A stretch of 64,000 bases of DNA, taken from contig CAWITA010000023.1 of NCBI GenBank assembly GCA_963838835.1, positions 682,001 through 746,000 of the forward strand, written 5' to 3'. This DNA comes from Bog-473 sp963838835. Its GTDB lineage: Bacteria > Actinomycetota > Acidimicrobiia > Acidimicrobiales > RAAP-2. Made by a program: the position numbers and the translations under genes. The notes beneath the pieces are model-generated. The model had not been told where the DNA came from and ran no database searches. It was given only the letters and a program-made list of their open reading frames with translations. Shown one piece after another: positions 17,802-27,206 of the stretch (the stretch's first letter is position 1; every line of letters begins with the position of its first letter).

Positions 17802-20800
17802 CGGTCGACGATCTCCTCGTGGGCGAGGAGACCGTCCCAGAGCCGGCGGGCGTAGAGACCGAACCGGGACGGCTCCGAGGGCAGTGCGGGCTCCGCACCC
17901 TCGCCGTCACGCGGTGGCCCCGATCGCTCCACCATGGCGGCGAACGACAGGGTGTCCCCGAGCACCAGCCTGTGCTCGGGGTCCTTGTCCTCCTGGTCGA
18001 AATTGAAATTCGACTCCCAGCAGCCCGCGGCGGCGTGCCCCGGATCGTCGCCCGCGCCGCGGGCGGCGGCCCAGGCCGCCGACGTCTTGGTGTACAGCGG
18101 AAGGGGTTCGCACATCCCGTGGTGGAACAGCCCGGCCAGGGCGCGCAGGTTCGTCTCCGCCGTCGCCTTCCGGCTGGCGGCATCTGGACCCAGCGGCCCG
18201 ATGCGTGCGGTCGAGATCGTGCCCCGCCGGCTGTCCCGGGAGCGCCCGATGGCGATCGCCTCGAACGGGCGATCGGGCCACGTCGCGGTGAGCGCCAGCA
18301 GGCGCAACCACACGACGAGACGCAGTGCAGGCCCGAGCTTCGAGTACGTCACGGCGTGGATCACGTCCGCGCGCACCCCCGCAACGGTGCCCACCACGCT
18401 GAGCGTGTCGGACAGGTCGACGTGCACGTCGAGAGACAGGGGCGTCGCGGGACTCCGGCCCGCCGAGACGAGGTCGTCGAGGGGTCCGGTGACCTTCTCG
18501 AGCACGGGATCGGCCAGCTGGCCGGGTGGGAGCTCGCCGCGGGCGATTTCGGCCGCCTCGCACGACGCCTCGGTCGCCCCGCTCAGGCGCGCCACCAGCA
18601 TGCGCTCGGCGACCTGCCACTCCTCGAGTGCGTCGAGCTCGATCGGGATGGCATCCTCGAAGTCGCGCGTCCTGCTCCGGAGCGAGATGTGCAGTCGCTC
18701 GCGGAGGAAGGCCCGAACCGGGTGCCGCAGGAAGCGCTCCAGCGCGTCGAGCCCGATCGGGCCCGGCTCGTACGCGGGCAGCGCTTCGACCAGGAACGGG
18801 CGCGGGCCGGGCCGCGCGACCAGTGAGGCCTGGGCCCCGGCCAGGTTCAGGGCGTCGAAGCTCCACGGGGTTCCGGGCACGAGGCCCCCTGGCTCGAAGT
18901 TTCGGGCGTCGAAAGGCTGCAGCGGGTGTGCGATCACCACCAGGTCGCGCGCCCGGTCCTTCGTCCCGCGCACGGTGTGGTCCACCACGTCGAGCAGCTC
19001 GCCGACGGGCACGGCGGGCGGGCGGGGCAGGTTGGACCGCTCGTCGCGGCCCGAGTAGGTCACCACGAGGTGATCGCGCGCCGCCAGCAGGGCGTCCAGG
19101 AGCAGTTGTCGATCTTCGCTGCGGACGTCGCGGTCGCCGACCCGCTGGTCGCGTGCGGTCAGGTCGTCGCCGTCCCGCTCGATGTGGCGGGGGAAGCTTC
19201 CGTCGTCCAGGCCGAGCAGGCATACCACGCGATGGGGGATGGAGCGCATCGGCACGAGCGTGCAGACCGTCAGATGTCCGGTGCAGAAGTTGGCGCGCGT
19301 CGGGCGTCCCTTGAGACGATCCGACAGGACCGACCGTATGTCGTCGCAGCTGAGCGCGACCGGGCTGATGCGCTCCCCCGCCCTCGCCTCGCCGACCAGC
19401 TCGTCGAGGAGGGACTTGAGCTGCGCGCGCTGCCAGGCGTCACGCTCCGACGTGACCGTCAGAGAGTCCGAGATCTGCGCCAAGGTGTCCGCCCAGGCGT
19501 CCACGGTGCGCGTGCCGCAGAGCGCGTCGAGGGCACGCCGGAGACGCTCGAGGAACTCGGCCACCCGACCCGCCAGCTCGATATCGCCGCTGTCCACGTC
19601 GTCCAGCGGCAACGTGTCGCGGAAGACGCGTTGCCGCTCGTCCGCCATGGCCACCCCGAGAAGGATCCGGTCGAGTCCCGACTGCCAGGTGTTGGCGCCG
19701 ATACCCTCGAGCCCGAAGGTGCTCCGGTGGTCGGCGTCGAAGCCCCAGCGCACGCACGCCTCGTCCACCCATTCCTCGAGACGCGACAGGTCGTCGTCGC
19801 CGAACCGAAAGCGGCGACGGACCGGCTCCCGTCCCGCCAGGTCCAGGACCTCCGACGCCGTCATCCGGGCCGTGGCGAGCTCGAGCACCTCGGCCAGGAC
19901 CCCCATCACCGGATTGGTCTGTCGCAGCGAACGGTCGGCCAGCCGGATCTCGAGCCGCTGGGCCGAGTGCTCGGACCCGCCGTCGAGATCACGCGCCCCG
20001 AACGTCGCCTTGATCAGCGGTGCGAAGGCCTCGATGTCGGGGCACATGACGATGATGTCGCGCGGCTCGAGGGTCGGATCCTCCTCGAGCAGGTGCAAGA
20101 TGGCGTCGCGCAGCACCTCGACCTGTCGCCCCCGCCCGTGGCAGGAGTGGATCCGGATGCTGTTGTCGTCCGCTTCGAGGAAGGGTCGCGCGTCGTCGTG
20201 CCCGCCGCCGAGGCCGGCCGGCGCGCGGTCGGCGCGCACGTCGTCCTGGATCTGCTGCAGGAGCGTCCGCGTGCCGGTGGTCGGCGCGAGAGCGTACGGC
20301 GCACCGTGGGGGACGGCACCGCCGAGCACGAGCTGCATCTCCCTGGCGTCGCGCCCCCACGACGCCAGGAGCGGGTTGCGGGGCACCGCCGCCGTCGGGT
20401 CCTCGCTGCGCAACAGGTGGCGCGACGTCGGCCCGATCGTGTCCTCCAGCCGATCCCACAAGGCCGGGGAGGGGTGCAACAAGAAGAGGTGCACGTCGCG
20501 GCCGGCGCCCATCGCCTCGAGGACGTCGAGATAGCTGGCGGGGAGCCGGGTCAGGCCGAACAGCGAGAGCCGCCTCGGCAGGTCCAGCAGCGCCGGCTCC
20601 TCCCGCAGGCGCTCGCAGGCGTCGAGCAGCCGCTCGGCTGGGCTCGGCCGGCCGATACGTTCGCGCAGCAGGCGCCACAGCCCGGCCTGCCACGCTGCCT
20701 CTCCCTCCCCGGGCGACCCGGCCGCCCAGCGCCGCAGCATCTCCGGCCGGTGCACGGCGTAGCGGTCGAAGAGATCGGCCACATGGCGGATGCTCGAGAA

Positions 20801-21199
20801 GCGCTTCGACTCTTCGACGGTCTTTGAATTCCGCATGTGCTCGGCGAGCGGTGCGAGCCACGGCTCGTCGAAGTGGGACTCGACAACCTCGATCAGCGGC
20901 CAGACCGCGCGTTGGGGGAGCCAGGGATCGGCGTCGGGGTTGGTGTCCGCCGCCAGCGCCAGCGCGGCGGTCACCAGCGTCCCGGGGAAAGGGAAGTCGA
21001 TGTTGGCGCACACGCCGTCCTGCCTGCCCTCGTGCGCCCCCAGGCGCATGGAGAGGCGCTGCGTCAGCCACCGCTCGATGCCGCGCGTCGGCACCGACAC
21101 CACCTCCGCCGTCATGGGGTCGTCGAGTGGCTCCGCAACGAGCCGGGCCAGCATCGACACCAGGTGGTCGGCCCGTTCGGATCGGTGGACGTGGAGCAT
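17798..21199 (-). CDS. recC: RecC, exonuclease V gamma subunit
   Basis: An intact 1133-residue protein, matching RecC in length. It begins MLHVHRSERADHLVSMLARL and continues VVSVPTRGIERWLTQRLSMRLG, the inactivated helicase-like N-terminus of RecC that scans for Chi. HSCHGRGRQVEVLRDAILHL, PRDIIVMCPDIEAFAPLI and CTLVPMRSIPHRVVCLLGL are conserved blocks. It is first of the recC-recB-recD operon. A -10-like TACTCT (21206-21211) lies 6 nt before the ATG, so the operon probably starts leaderless. Confidence 0.94.
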   Translation of the reverse strand: MLHVHRSERADHLVSMLARLVAEPLDDPMTAEVVSVPTRGIERWLTQRLSMRLGAHEGRQDGVCANIDFPFPGTLVTAALALAADTNPDADPWLPQRAVWPLIEVVESHFDEPWLAPLAEHMRNSKTVEESKRFSSIRHVADLFDRYAVHRPEMLRRWAAGSPGEGEAAWQAGLWRLLRERIGRPSPAERLLDACERLREEPALLDLPRRLSLFGLTRLPASYLDVLEAMGAGRDVHLFLLHPSPALWDRLEDTIGPTSRHLLRSEDPTAAVPRNPLLASWGRDAREMQLVLGGAVPHGAPYALAPTTGTRTLLQQIQDDVRADRAPAGLGGGHDDARPFLEADDNSIRIHSCHGRGRQVEVLRDAILHLLEEDPTLEPRDIIVMCPDIEAFAPLIKATFGARDLDGGSEHSAQRLEIRLADRSLRQTNPVMGVLAEVLELATARMTASEVLDLAGREPVRRRFRFGDDDLSRLEEWVDEACVRWGFDADHRSTFGLEGIGANTWQSGLDRILLGVAMADERQRVFRDTLPLDDVDSGDIELAGRVAEFLERLRRALDALCGTRTVDAWADTLAQISDSLTVTSERDAWQRAQLKSLLDELVGEARAGERISPVALSCDDIRSVLSDRLKGRPTRANFCTGHLTVCTLVPMRSIPHRVVCLLGLDDGSFPRHIERDGDDLTARDQRVGDRDVRSEDRQLLLDALLAARDHLVVTYSGRDERSNLPRPPAVPVGELLDVVDHTVRGTKDRARDLVVIAHPLQPFDARNFEPGGLVPGTPWSFDALNLAGAQASLVARPGPRPFLVEALPAYEPGPIGLDALERFLRHPVRAFLRERLHISLRSRTRDFEDAIPIELDALEEWQVAERMLVARLSGATEASCEAAEIARGELPPGQLADPVLEKVTGPLDDLVSAGRSPATPLSLDVHVDLSDTLSVVGTVAGVRADVIHAVTYSKLGPALRLVVWLRLLALTATWPDRPFEAIAIGRSRDSRRGTISTARIGPLGPDAASRKATAETNLRALAGLFHHGMCEPLPLYTKTSAAWAAARGAGDDPGHAAAGCWESNFNFDQEDKDPEHRLVLGDTLSFAAMVERSGPPRDGEGAEPALPSEPSRFGLYARRLWDGLLAHEEIVDR

Positions 21200-21205
21200 T
21201 GCCGC

Positions 21206-21211
21206 AGAGTA
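21206..21211 (-). promoter_or_regulatory. Putative -10 box for the recCBD operon
   Basis: TACTCT on the minus strand, 6 nt before the recC ATG (21199) and without a ribosome-binding site. This implies a leaderless mRNA for the whole operon. Confidence 0.5.
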
Positions 21212-21229
21212 CGTCGCGGTACTCGGGCC

Positions 21230-22657
21230 TCAGCGCGCCGAGGCCCCGCCTTCGGGCAGGGCGAGGATGTTCTGCTCTCCCGACCCGCCGGCTCCGTCGT
21301 CGTCGTCCATCTCGACCGCCTGCAGGTGGCGCGGCGCGGCGTCGATGGGTGACAGTTCGGTGATCGGTGGTCCTTCGCTCCCCACGACGCCGAGGCCGGG
21401 GAACCTGCGGGCCGAGACCAGGACGCGGGACTCGAACGAGCCGACGGCCTTGTTGTAGGCATCCACGCTGGAGGTCAGGCTGCGCTGCAGCGTCTGCATG
21501 TGGCCGGTCATCACGCGCAGGCGGTCGTAGAGCTCGGCCCCCAGTTTCTGCACCTCGCGCGCGCTCTCGGCCAGGGTCTCCTGCTGCCAGCCCAGCGCCA
21601 CGGTGCGCAACAGCGCGATCAGGGTGACGGGCGTCGTGAGCAGCACGCCGTTGGTCATGGCGTACTCCTGCAACGCCGGATCCGACTCGAAGGCGGCCGC
21701 CAGCAGCTGGTCGCCCGGGATGAAGGCGACAACCATCTGCGGCGAACGCTCGAACTGCTTCCAGTACTCCTTCTTGGCGAGCTGGTCGACGTGCGTGCGC
21801 AGCTGGCGAGCGTGCTTGACCTGGCAGAGGGCACGGGTCTCGTCGTCGTCGGCGTCGAGGAGCAGCAAGAAGGCGTCGAGCGGCACCTTGGCGTCGACGA
21901 CGATGTCGCCGCCGCCCGGCATGTGCACGATCATGTCGGGGCGCAGCCGCCCCTCGTCGCTCGTGGCCGAGACCTGCTCGTCGAAGTCGCAGTGCGGAAG
22001 CATGCCCGCCATCTCGGCCACTCGGCGCAGCTGGACTTCGCCCCATCGCCCACGGGTCTGGGGCGACCGCAGCGCCGTCACCAGGTTGCGGGTCTCCTTG
22101 CGCAGTTGCTCGTGCCCGAGATGCAGTTGGGCCACCTTCTCGGAGAGCCCCTCGTAGGCGCCCCTGCGCTCGAGCTCCATCTCCTGGAGACCGCGCTCGT
22201 AGCGGGCCAGGGTGTCGCTCAGCGGATCGAGCAGACGGGAGATGGCCTGTTGGCGCTGGTCCAGGTCGCCCTGCGCCGCCGTGCGCGCCTCTTTGAACCG
22301 GGTGTCGGCCAGGGTCAGGAACTGCTCGTTGTTCTTGGCCAGGGCCTGGGCCGACAGCTCGGCGAACGTCCCGCTCAGCCGGGCGCGCTCCTCGTCGGCC
22401 CGCGCCTGCGCCTCGTCCACCGACTTTCGCAGGTTCGCCAGCTCGGAGATCGCCACCGCACGCCCGGTCTCGGCCCCCGCGGCCACGTCCCACGCAGCCT
22501 TGAGCTGCGCCTCTTGTTCGGCCAGGGCCACCTGCGCATCCCCGAGCCGGCTTTCCGCCAGCCGGCGGGCGGCCGCAGCACGGGCGCTGGACACCACATG
22601 CCAGGTGACGCCGCCGGCCAGCCCGACGACAAGCCCGAGCACCACTCCGAGGACCAT
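21230..22657 (-). CDS. rmuC: DNA recombination protein RmuC
   Basis: A 475-residue protein with an N-terminal membrane anchor (MVLGVVLGLVVGLAGGVTWHVV), a long coiled coil (about residues 30-190), then the RmuC nuclease-like domain. That domain holds TRGRWGEVQLRRVAEMAG, DMIVHMPGGGDIVVDAKVPL and MVVAFIPGDQLLAAA. RmuC limits inversions at short inverted repeats, and its domain is related to the PD-(D/E)XK nucleases. It stands next to recCBD on the same strand but has its own -10-like TACATT (22664-22669), 6 nt before the ATG. The last 30 residues are acidic and low in complexity. Confidence 0.92.
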   Translation of the reverse strand: MVLGVVLGLVVGLAGGVTWHVVSSARAAAARRLAESRLGDAQVALAEQEAQLKAAWDVAAGAETGRAVAISELANLRKSVDEAQARADEERARLSGTFAELSAQALAKNNEQFLTLADTRFKEARTAAQGDLDQRQQAISRLLDPLSDTLARYERGLQEMELERRGAYEGLSEKVAQLHLGHEQLRKETRNLVTALRSPQTRGRWGEVQLRRVAEMAGMLPHCDFDEQVSATSDEGRLRPDMIVHMPGGGDIVVDAKVPLDAFLLLLDADDDETRALCQVKHARQLRTHVDQLAKKEYWKQFERSPQMVVAFIPGDQLLAAAFESDPALQEYAMTNGVLLTTPVTLIALLRTVALGWQQETLAESAREVQKLGAELYDRLRVMTGHMQTLQRSLTSSVDAYNKAVGSFESRVLVSARRFPGLGVVGSEGPPITELSPIDAAPRHLQAVEMDDDDGAGGSGEQNILALPEGGASAR

Positions 22658-22663
22658 GAGGCC

Positions 22664-22669
22664 AATGTA
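22664..22669 (-). promoter_or_regulatory. Putative -10 box for rmuC
   Basis: TACATT on the minus strand, 6 nt before ATG 22657, no Shine-Dalgarno. A divergent box for the phoU-like gene lies about 80 nt away. Confidence 0.45.
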
Positions 22670-22747
22670 ACGATGGGGTGTGTCAACTTCGGGGACCACG
22701 TCCGAGCAGGCCGCAGACCGGGGGTCGTCACGCAGCACCGAAGCCGG

Positions 22748-22753
22748 TAGCGT
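22748..22753 (+). promoter_or_regulatory. Putative -10 box for phoU-like gene
   Basis: TAGCGT ends 7 nt before the ATG at 22761. This fits a leaderless transcript. I see no PHO-box-like repeat in the 100 nt upstream. Confidence 0.45.
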
Positions 22754-22760
22754 GGCTCGG

Positions 22761-23519
22761 ATGCCGTTCAAGCTCGGTGGCAGCACGAGAAATGGCCCGG
22801 ACCAGCTGGAGACGGCGGCCGAGGAAGGCGGGGCACACATCGGGCCCCTGGCCATGGAGCAGCCGCTGTGGCCCCGCACGATGCCCGAGCCCGACGAGGT
22901 CGACCGCCTCTTCTCGCAGGTCTTCGCACTCGTCGGCGAGGCGATCGCAGGTGCGACCCACGCCCTGTTGGCCGGCGACCGAGATGCGGCCAAGGAGCTG
23001 GTCAAGCGCGACGAGGTCGTCGACAAGCTGATCGGCCAGATCTCGACGACCGTGCAACAACAGCTCGTCCACGGCGAGACGGCGGCGGAGGAGCGCCGCG
23101 AGTACGTGGCGATCCTGCGCATGCTCCCCGACATGGAGCGCAACGGCGACCTGGCCGAGCACATCGCCCGCCGGGCCGCCCGCGGGCTCGGCGCCGAGAT
23201 GTCGGCCCGCAGTCGCGGCCTCGTCGAGCGCATGGGCGAGGTGGCCACCACCATCTGGCGCGAGACCGGGGATGCCTTCGCCGAGCGCTCCGCCGAAGCG
23301 GCCTCCTTCATCGACGACCTCGACGACGAGATGGACGACCTGCACGTCACCCTGACGGCCGAGCTGGTGGCGGGCACCATGCCGCTCCCGGTGGCGATCG
23401 AGCTGGCGATGGTGGCCCGCTTCTACGAGCGCTTCGGCGACCACGCGGTCAACCTGGCCCGCCGCATGGCGACGCTGGTGGTCGGCGGTCCCGAGCCGGT
23501 GTCAGCCGGCCCCGACTGA
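22761..23519 (+). CDS. PhoU-like phosphate signalling protein
   Basis: A 252-residue, all-helical protein with two PhoU repeats. The first holds DEVVDKLIGQISTTVQQQL and RMLPDMERNGDLAEHIARRA. The second holds DEMDDLHVTLTAEL and MVARFYERFGDHAVNLARRM, the E/D-containing metal-binding motif ERxGDHxxN of the family. PhoU damps Pst uptake and PhoR signalling when phosphate is plentiful. It stands alone here, about 22 kb from the pst operon. The 50-residue N-terminal stretch before the first repeat is not conserved. An accessory PhoU rather than the main one is possible. Confidence 0.88.
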   Translation: MPFKLGGSTRNGPDQLETAAEEGGAHIGPLAMEQPLWPRTMPEPDEVDRLFSQVFALVGEAIAGATHALLAGDRDAAKELVKRDEVVDKLIGQISTTVQQQLVHGETAAEERREYVAILRMLPDMERNGDLAEHIARRAARGLGAEMSARSRGLVERMGEVATTIWRETGDAFAERSAEAASFIDDLDDEMDDLHVTLTAELVAGTMPLPVAIELAMVARFYERFGDHAVNLARRMATLVVGGPEPVSAGPD

Positions 23520-23544
23520 TCCGCCGGACTCGGCTGCGGGGGGC

Positions 23545-24570
23545 TCAGCGGCGCTGGGCCAGCAACTCCTCGGCGATCTGCACCACATTGAGCGCGGCCC
23601 CCTTGCGCAGATTGTCACCCGAGAGGAAAAGGGCCAGGGCGTTCGGTGCACCCTGGGCTCGCCGGATGCGGCCGACATAGGAAACGTCGCGGCCGGCTGC
23701 GAGGAGCGGCGTCGGGATCTCCACGAGCTCGACACCCGGCGCGGTGCGCAGCACCTCGGTGGCCCGCTCGGGCGTGAGAGGGCGCTCGAAGTCGCACACG
23801 ATGGCGGACGAGTGCCCCGTGAACACCGGCACCCGCACGCACGTGGTGGTCACCGCGAGGTCCGGGATGCCCAGGATCTTGCGGGCCTCGTTGCGGTACT
23901 TCTGCTCCTCGTCGGTCTCGAGCGTGCCGTCGTCGACGATCTCGAATTGCAGCGGGATGATGTTGTGGGCGATCGGGACGGGGTAGACGCTGCGGGGCGG
24001 ATAGTCGACCGCCGCACCGTCGAAGGTGAGGCTCTGGGCCCGGTCGGCCGTCTTGCCCAGCTGCTCGGCCAGCTCGTGCACGGCGTCGACGCCGCCACCC
24101 GACACCGCCTGATAGGTCGACACGACCAGCCGCTGGAGGCCTGCCTCGTCGTGCAGGGGCTTGAGGACCGGGATGGCGACCATCGTGGTGCAGTTGGGGT
24201 TGGCCACGATGCCCTTGGGGATGGAGCGCAACGCCTCGGCGTTGGCCTCGGGGACGACCAGCGGGACGGAGGGGTCCATGCGCCAGGCGGACGAGTTGTC
24301 GATGACGGTCGCGCCGGCGGCGGCCAGCCGGGGTGACAGCTGGCGCGACACCGAGGCCGGGGCGGAGCAGAGCGCCAGGTCGATGCCCGAGAGGTCGGCA
24401 CTCTCCGCGTCCTCGACGACGACGTCGGTGGTGCCCCAGGGCAAGGTGGAGCCGGCCGAGCGCGCCGAGGCGAGGTAACGCATCGAGTCGACCGGGAAGT
24501 TGCGCTCGGCCAGGATGGCGCGGAGCACCACGCCCACCTGCCCTGTCGCACCGACGATGGCGATCCGCAT
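23545..24570 (-). CDS. asd: Aspartate-semialdehyde dehydrogenase
   Basis: A 341-residue enzyme that reduces aspartyl phosphate to aspartate semialdehyde for lysine, threonine, methionine and diaminopimelate synthesis. The NADP site is IAIVGATGQVG at the N-terminus and the catalytic Cys lies in VANPNCTTM. STYQAVSGGG and the C-terminal GHSSAIVCDFERPL (with the conserved His) are also present. ATG 24570 is supported by TACAAT 6 nt upstream, while the longer frame has no support. lysC, its usual neighbour, is not adjacent. Confidence 0.95.
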   Translation of the reverse strand: MRIAIVGATGQVGVVLRAILAERNFPVDSMRYLASARSAGSTLPWGTTDVVVEDAESADLSGIDLALCSAPASVSRQLSPRLAAAGATVIDNSSAWRMDPSVPLVVPEANAEALRSIPKGIVANPNCTTMVAIPVLKPLHDEAGLQRLVVSTYQAVSGGGVDAVHELAEQLGKTADRAQSLTFDGAAVDYPPRSVYPVPIAHNIIPLQFEIVDDGTLETDEEQKYRNEARKILGIPDLAVTTTCVRVPVFTGHSSAIVCDFERPLTPERATEVLRTAPGVELVEIPTPLLAAGRDVSYVGRIRRAQGAPNALALFLSGDNLRKGAALNVVQIAEELLAQRR

Positions 24571-24576
24571 CGGACA

Positions 24577-24582
24577 ATTGTA
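24577..24582 (-). promoter_or_regulatory. Putative -10 box for asd
   Basis: TACAAT on the minus strand, 6 nt before ATG 24570. It matches the sigma-70 consensus TATAAT at five of six positions, the best of the leaderless-type boxes here. Confidence 0.55.
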
Positions 24583-24626
24583 GAAGACGACCGGCGTCAC
24601 ACGGCCCCACTGCTCGTGTGAGGCAA

Positions 24627-25226
24627 TCAGACCTCGAGTGGGCGGCGTCCTTCGAGGGCGCGCCCAAGGGTGAGCTCGTCGGCGTACTCGAGGTCGCCGC
24701 CCACCGGCAAGCCGCTGGCCAACCGGGTGACCACGACGCCCAGGGGCGCGAGCTCGCGGGCCACCAGCATGGCGGTGGCCTCGCCCTCGAGCGTGGGGTT
24801 CGTGCAGACGATGGCCTCACGGATAGTGCCCTCGTGCAGGCGATCGAGGAGCTCGCGCAGCCGCAACTGCTCGCGCCCGATGCCATCGAGCGGGCTCAAC
24901 GCACCGCCGAGCACGTGGTAGCGGCCCTTGAAGCCCGTGCGCTCCACGGCGACGATGTCGCGGGGGTCCTCGACGACGCAGATCACCTCGGGGTCGCGGC
25001 GGTCGTCGCTGCAGACGTCGCACAGCGCACCGGACTCGGCCACGTTGAAACAGATCGCGCACAGCGTCGTGCGCTCCTTGACGGCCACGATGGCGTCGGC
25101 GAGTCGCCGCGCGTCCTCACCCGGCACCTTCAAGATGTGAAAGGCGATGCGCTGCGCCGACTTCGGCCCGATGCCGGGGAGACGTCCGAGCTCGTCGATG
25201 AGAGAGCGGAGGGGTCCGGTGTACAT
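24627..25226 (-). CDS. recR: Recombination mediator RecR
   Basis: A 199-residue protein of exact RecR length. It has an N-terminal helix-hairpin-helix (LGRLPGIGPKSAQRIAFHIL), a four-Cys zinc finger (CAICFNVAESGALCDVC), a Toprim domain (ICVVEDPRDIVAVERTGFKG) and the conserved C-terminal VTRLASGLPVGGDLEYADE. RecR works with RecO and RecF to load RecA on gapped DNA. It starts 3 nt after the dnaX stop, the classical dnaX-recR pair. The YbaB gene often found between them is absent. Confidence 0.96.
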   Translation of the reverse strand: MYTGPLRSLIDELGRLPGIGPKSAQRIAFHILKVPGEDARRLADAIVAVKERTTLCAICFNVAESGALCDVCSDDRRDPEVICVVEDPRDIVAVERTGFKGRYHVLGGALSPLDGIGREQLRLRELLDRLHEGTIREAIVCTNPTLEGEATAMLVARELAPLGVVVTRLASGLPVGGDLEYADELTLGRALEGRRPLEV

Positions 25227-25229
25227 CGC

Positions 25230-27044
25230 CTAGCCAGTCACCTCGGCGCCGGGGAAGGCCTGCAACAGTCGGGCCTCGGCGGCCGAGGCGTGCTCGGAGG
25301 CGGCGTCGTGGACGTCGGCGGCAAAATCGGCCGGATCGACCTCCTCGTCGTCGGCCTGGTCCCCGGGAGCGCCACCACTTGGTGCGACGGCGTCTTGCTG
25401 GAGGGTCGCCGGCGGCGTGGCGTCGTCCACATCGAGCGTCAGGGTCACGGGGGTGCCGAAGTGCGCGGCGAGCGCCGCCTCCACCGTCGGGGCCAGTTCC
25501 GCACACCGTTCACGGTGCGCCGCATTGGGGAGCGCGAAATGGGCGCCTTGCGCGTCCACGCTAACGAAACGCCCGGCGCTGTAGAGGGCTTTGGCCCGCG
25601 CCGGCAGGGAACGCAAGATGCTGTCGCCCCACGCCTCGGTCAGGCTGTCTCGATCGACGGTGCCGCTTGGCGCGGCTTCGGTGCTGGCGGCGGGCGCGGG
25701 GACCGCTTCCGGCGCGGGGGTGTCGCCGGCCCCGTGGGCCTGAGCAGACCCCGCCGCAGACGAAGTGGCGGCGGCCTGTTGGTTGCGCCGCAGGGCGCCG
25801 ATGGAGGGGCGGCTCCCCACCGCAGCAGCCGGGCGCTCCGCCGGAGGCGGGGAGGCGGGCGGAGCGGAGCCCTGGCCTCTCGGAGGGGAGGCGGGTCGTT
25901 CCGAAGGGGTGCCCGGACGGGGAAAGGCAGCGGCCCCCGAGAGCGAGCGCTCGAGCACACTCACCCGCTCCGACAGGGCCTCCATCCCCGAGTCGAGGTC
26001 AGGCCGCACCGCGCGCACGACGGCGATCTCGAGCACGACCTGCGCGTCGGGAGCCTCGCGCATGTCGACCAGGGCTTGGCCCAAGAGCTCCATGCTGCGC
26101 ACCACCCGGGGCAGACCCATGGTCTCGGCCAGCGCCGCGAAACGCTCGAGCGACGGTCCCGACACGGCACTCAGCTCTGGTGCCAGCGCGGCGAGGAAGA
26201 CCTGACGCAGGTCGTCGACCATCTCAGTCGCCAGCTGCTGGGCGCCCCATCCGCCGGCCAATAGCGCGCTGAGCGCCACCAGGACCCCGCCCACGTCGCC
26301 GTCGGCCAGGGCATCGAGCACCTGGGCCAGCTCGGGCCGGGCGGCGTCGGCGGAACCCGACGCCACCACCTGGTCCAGGACCGAGAGTGCGTCGCGGGCC
26401 GAGCCCCGACCACGCCGCACCGCCGCCTCGAGCGCCTCGTCGTCGAGATGGAGACCGGCCTCGGCGTTCACGGACTCGAGCAGGCCGTGCAGGGTCTGCG
26501 CGCCGAGGAGACGGAACTCGAGGTGCTGGGTCCGAGAGCGGATCGTCGGGGGCACCTTCTGCGGGTCCGTCGTGGCGAGCACGAAGACGACGTGGCTGGG
26601 CGGTTCCTCGAGCGTCTTCAGCAGTGCGTTGGCCGCCGCAGTCGAGAGCATGTGGACCTCGTCGACGATGTAGACCTTCCAGCGCCCGGGCGTGCCGAGC
26701 CCGGCGTGGGCGACCAGGTCACGCATGGCGTCCACCCCGTTGTTCGAGGCCGCATCGAGCTCGTGCACGTTGAGCGAACTTCCCTGGGTGATCTCAATGC
26801 ACGACTTGCAATTGCCGCAGGGCTCGCCGTCGACCGGCGCCTCGCAGTTGAGCGCCTTGGCGAGGATGCGCGCCGAGGACGTCTTCCCGGTCCCCCGTGG
26901 CCCGCTGAATAGGTAGGCGTGCGAGACCCGGTCGTCGCGCACGGCGCTGCGCAGCGCCCGGACCACGTGGTCCTGGCCCCTGATCTCGTCGAATCGCCCC
27001 GGCCGGAAGCGGCGGTAGAGGGACACAAAGGGGGCGTCGACCAT
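25230..27044 (-). CDS. dnaX: DNA polymerase III subunit gamma/tau
   Basis: A 604-residue clamp-loader ATPase. It has Walker A SGPRGTGKTSSARILAKALN, a zinc module (CEAPVDGEPCGNCKSC), Walker B VYIVDEVHMLS and the SRC motif region TIRSRTQHLEFRLL. Domain III follows, then a Pro/Ala-rich linker (about residues 370-450) and a tau-like C-terminal domain that would bind polymerase and DnaB. ATG 27044 is chosen because TAGGCT lies 8 nt upstream; the longer frame adds seven residues across that box. I saw no obvious slippage A-run for making gamma. Confidence 0.95.
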   Translation of the reverse strand: MVDAPFVSLYRRFRPGRFDEIRGQDHVVRALRSAVRDDRVSHAYLFSGPRGTGKTSSARILAKALNCEAPVDGEPCGNCKSCIEITQGSSLNVHELDAASNNGVDAMRDLVAHAGLGTPGRWKVYIVDEVHMLSTAAANALLKTLEEPPSHVVFVLATTDPQKVPPTIRSRTQHLEFRLLGAQTLHGLLESVNAEAGLHLDDEALEAAVRRGRGSARDALSVLDQVVASGSADAARPELAQVLDALADGDVGGVLVALSALLAGGWGAQQLATEMVDDLRQVFLAALAPELSAVSGPSLERFAALAETMGLPRVVRSMELLGQALVDMREAPDAQVVLEIAVVRAVRPDLDSGMEALSERVSVLERSLSGAAAFPRPGTPSERPASPPRGQGSAPPASPPPAERPAAAVGSRPSIGALRRNQQAAATSSAAGSAQAHGAGDTPAPEAVPAPAASTEAAPSGTVDRDSLTEAWGDSILRSLPARAKALYSAGRFVSVDAQGAHFALPNAAHRERCAELAPTVEAALAAHFGTPVTLTLDVDDATPPATLQQDAVAPSGGAPGDQADDEEVDPADFAADVHDAASEHASAAEARLLQAFPGAEVTG

Positions 27045-27052
27045 GCCGGCCG

Positions 27053-27058
27053 AGCCTA
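27053..27058 (-). promoter_or_regulatory. Putative -10 box for dnaX-recR
   Basis: TAGGCT on the minus strand, 8 nt before ATG 27044. It lies between the dnaX start and the 3-prime end of the SRP RNA gene, so dnaX need not be read from the RNA promoter. Confidence 0.45.
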
Positions 27059-27086
27059 CCCACACGGTCAGACAGCGCCGGCCGGT

Positions 27087-27206
27087 GCTCGGTGCGGCGG
27101 CCAGGTTGGCTGCGGCACCCGGCCATACCCGCTGAGAGCTGCTGCCTTCCGACCCTGACTCGATTCACGAGCGGCCGTTGCGCAGGACCCGGCCACCGCA
27201 CCCAGC
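27087..27206 (-). ncRNA. ffs: Signal recognition particle RNA (4.5S, small bacterial type)
   Basis: The minus strand forms a long rod. GCTGGGTGCGGTGGCCGGG (27188-27206) pairs with CCTGGCCGCCGCACCGAGC (27087-27105) over 19 positions with one mismatch. The apical part contains GTCAGGGTCGGAAGGCAGCAGC, the conserved helix-8 region with the GGAA tetraloop and the asymmetric loop that binds Ffh. Length (about 120 nt) and position just upstream of dnaX are as in many bacteria. Exact ends are set by the terminal stem. Confidence 0.9.

Noticed and set aside
16383..20827. Long plus-strand frames opposite recB and recC
   Set aside because: recB and recC carry full helicase and nuclease motifs on the minus strand; the opposite frames show no motif.
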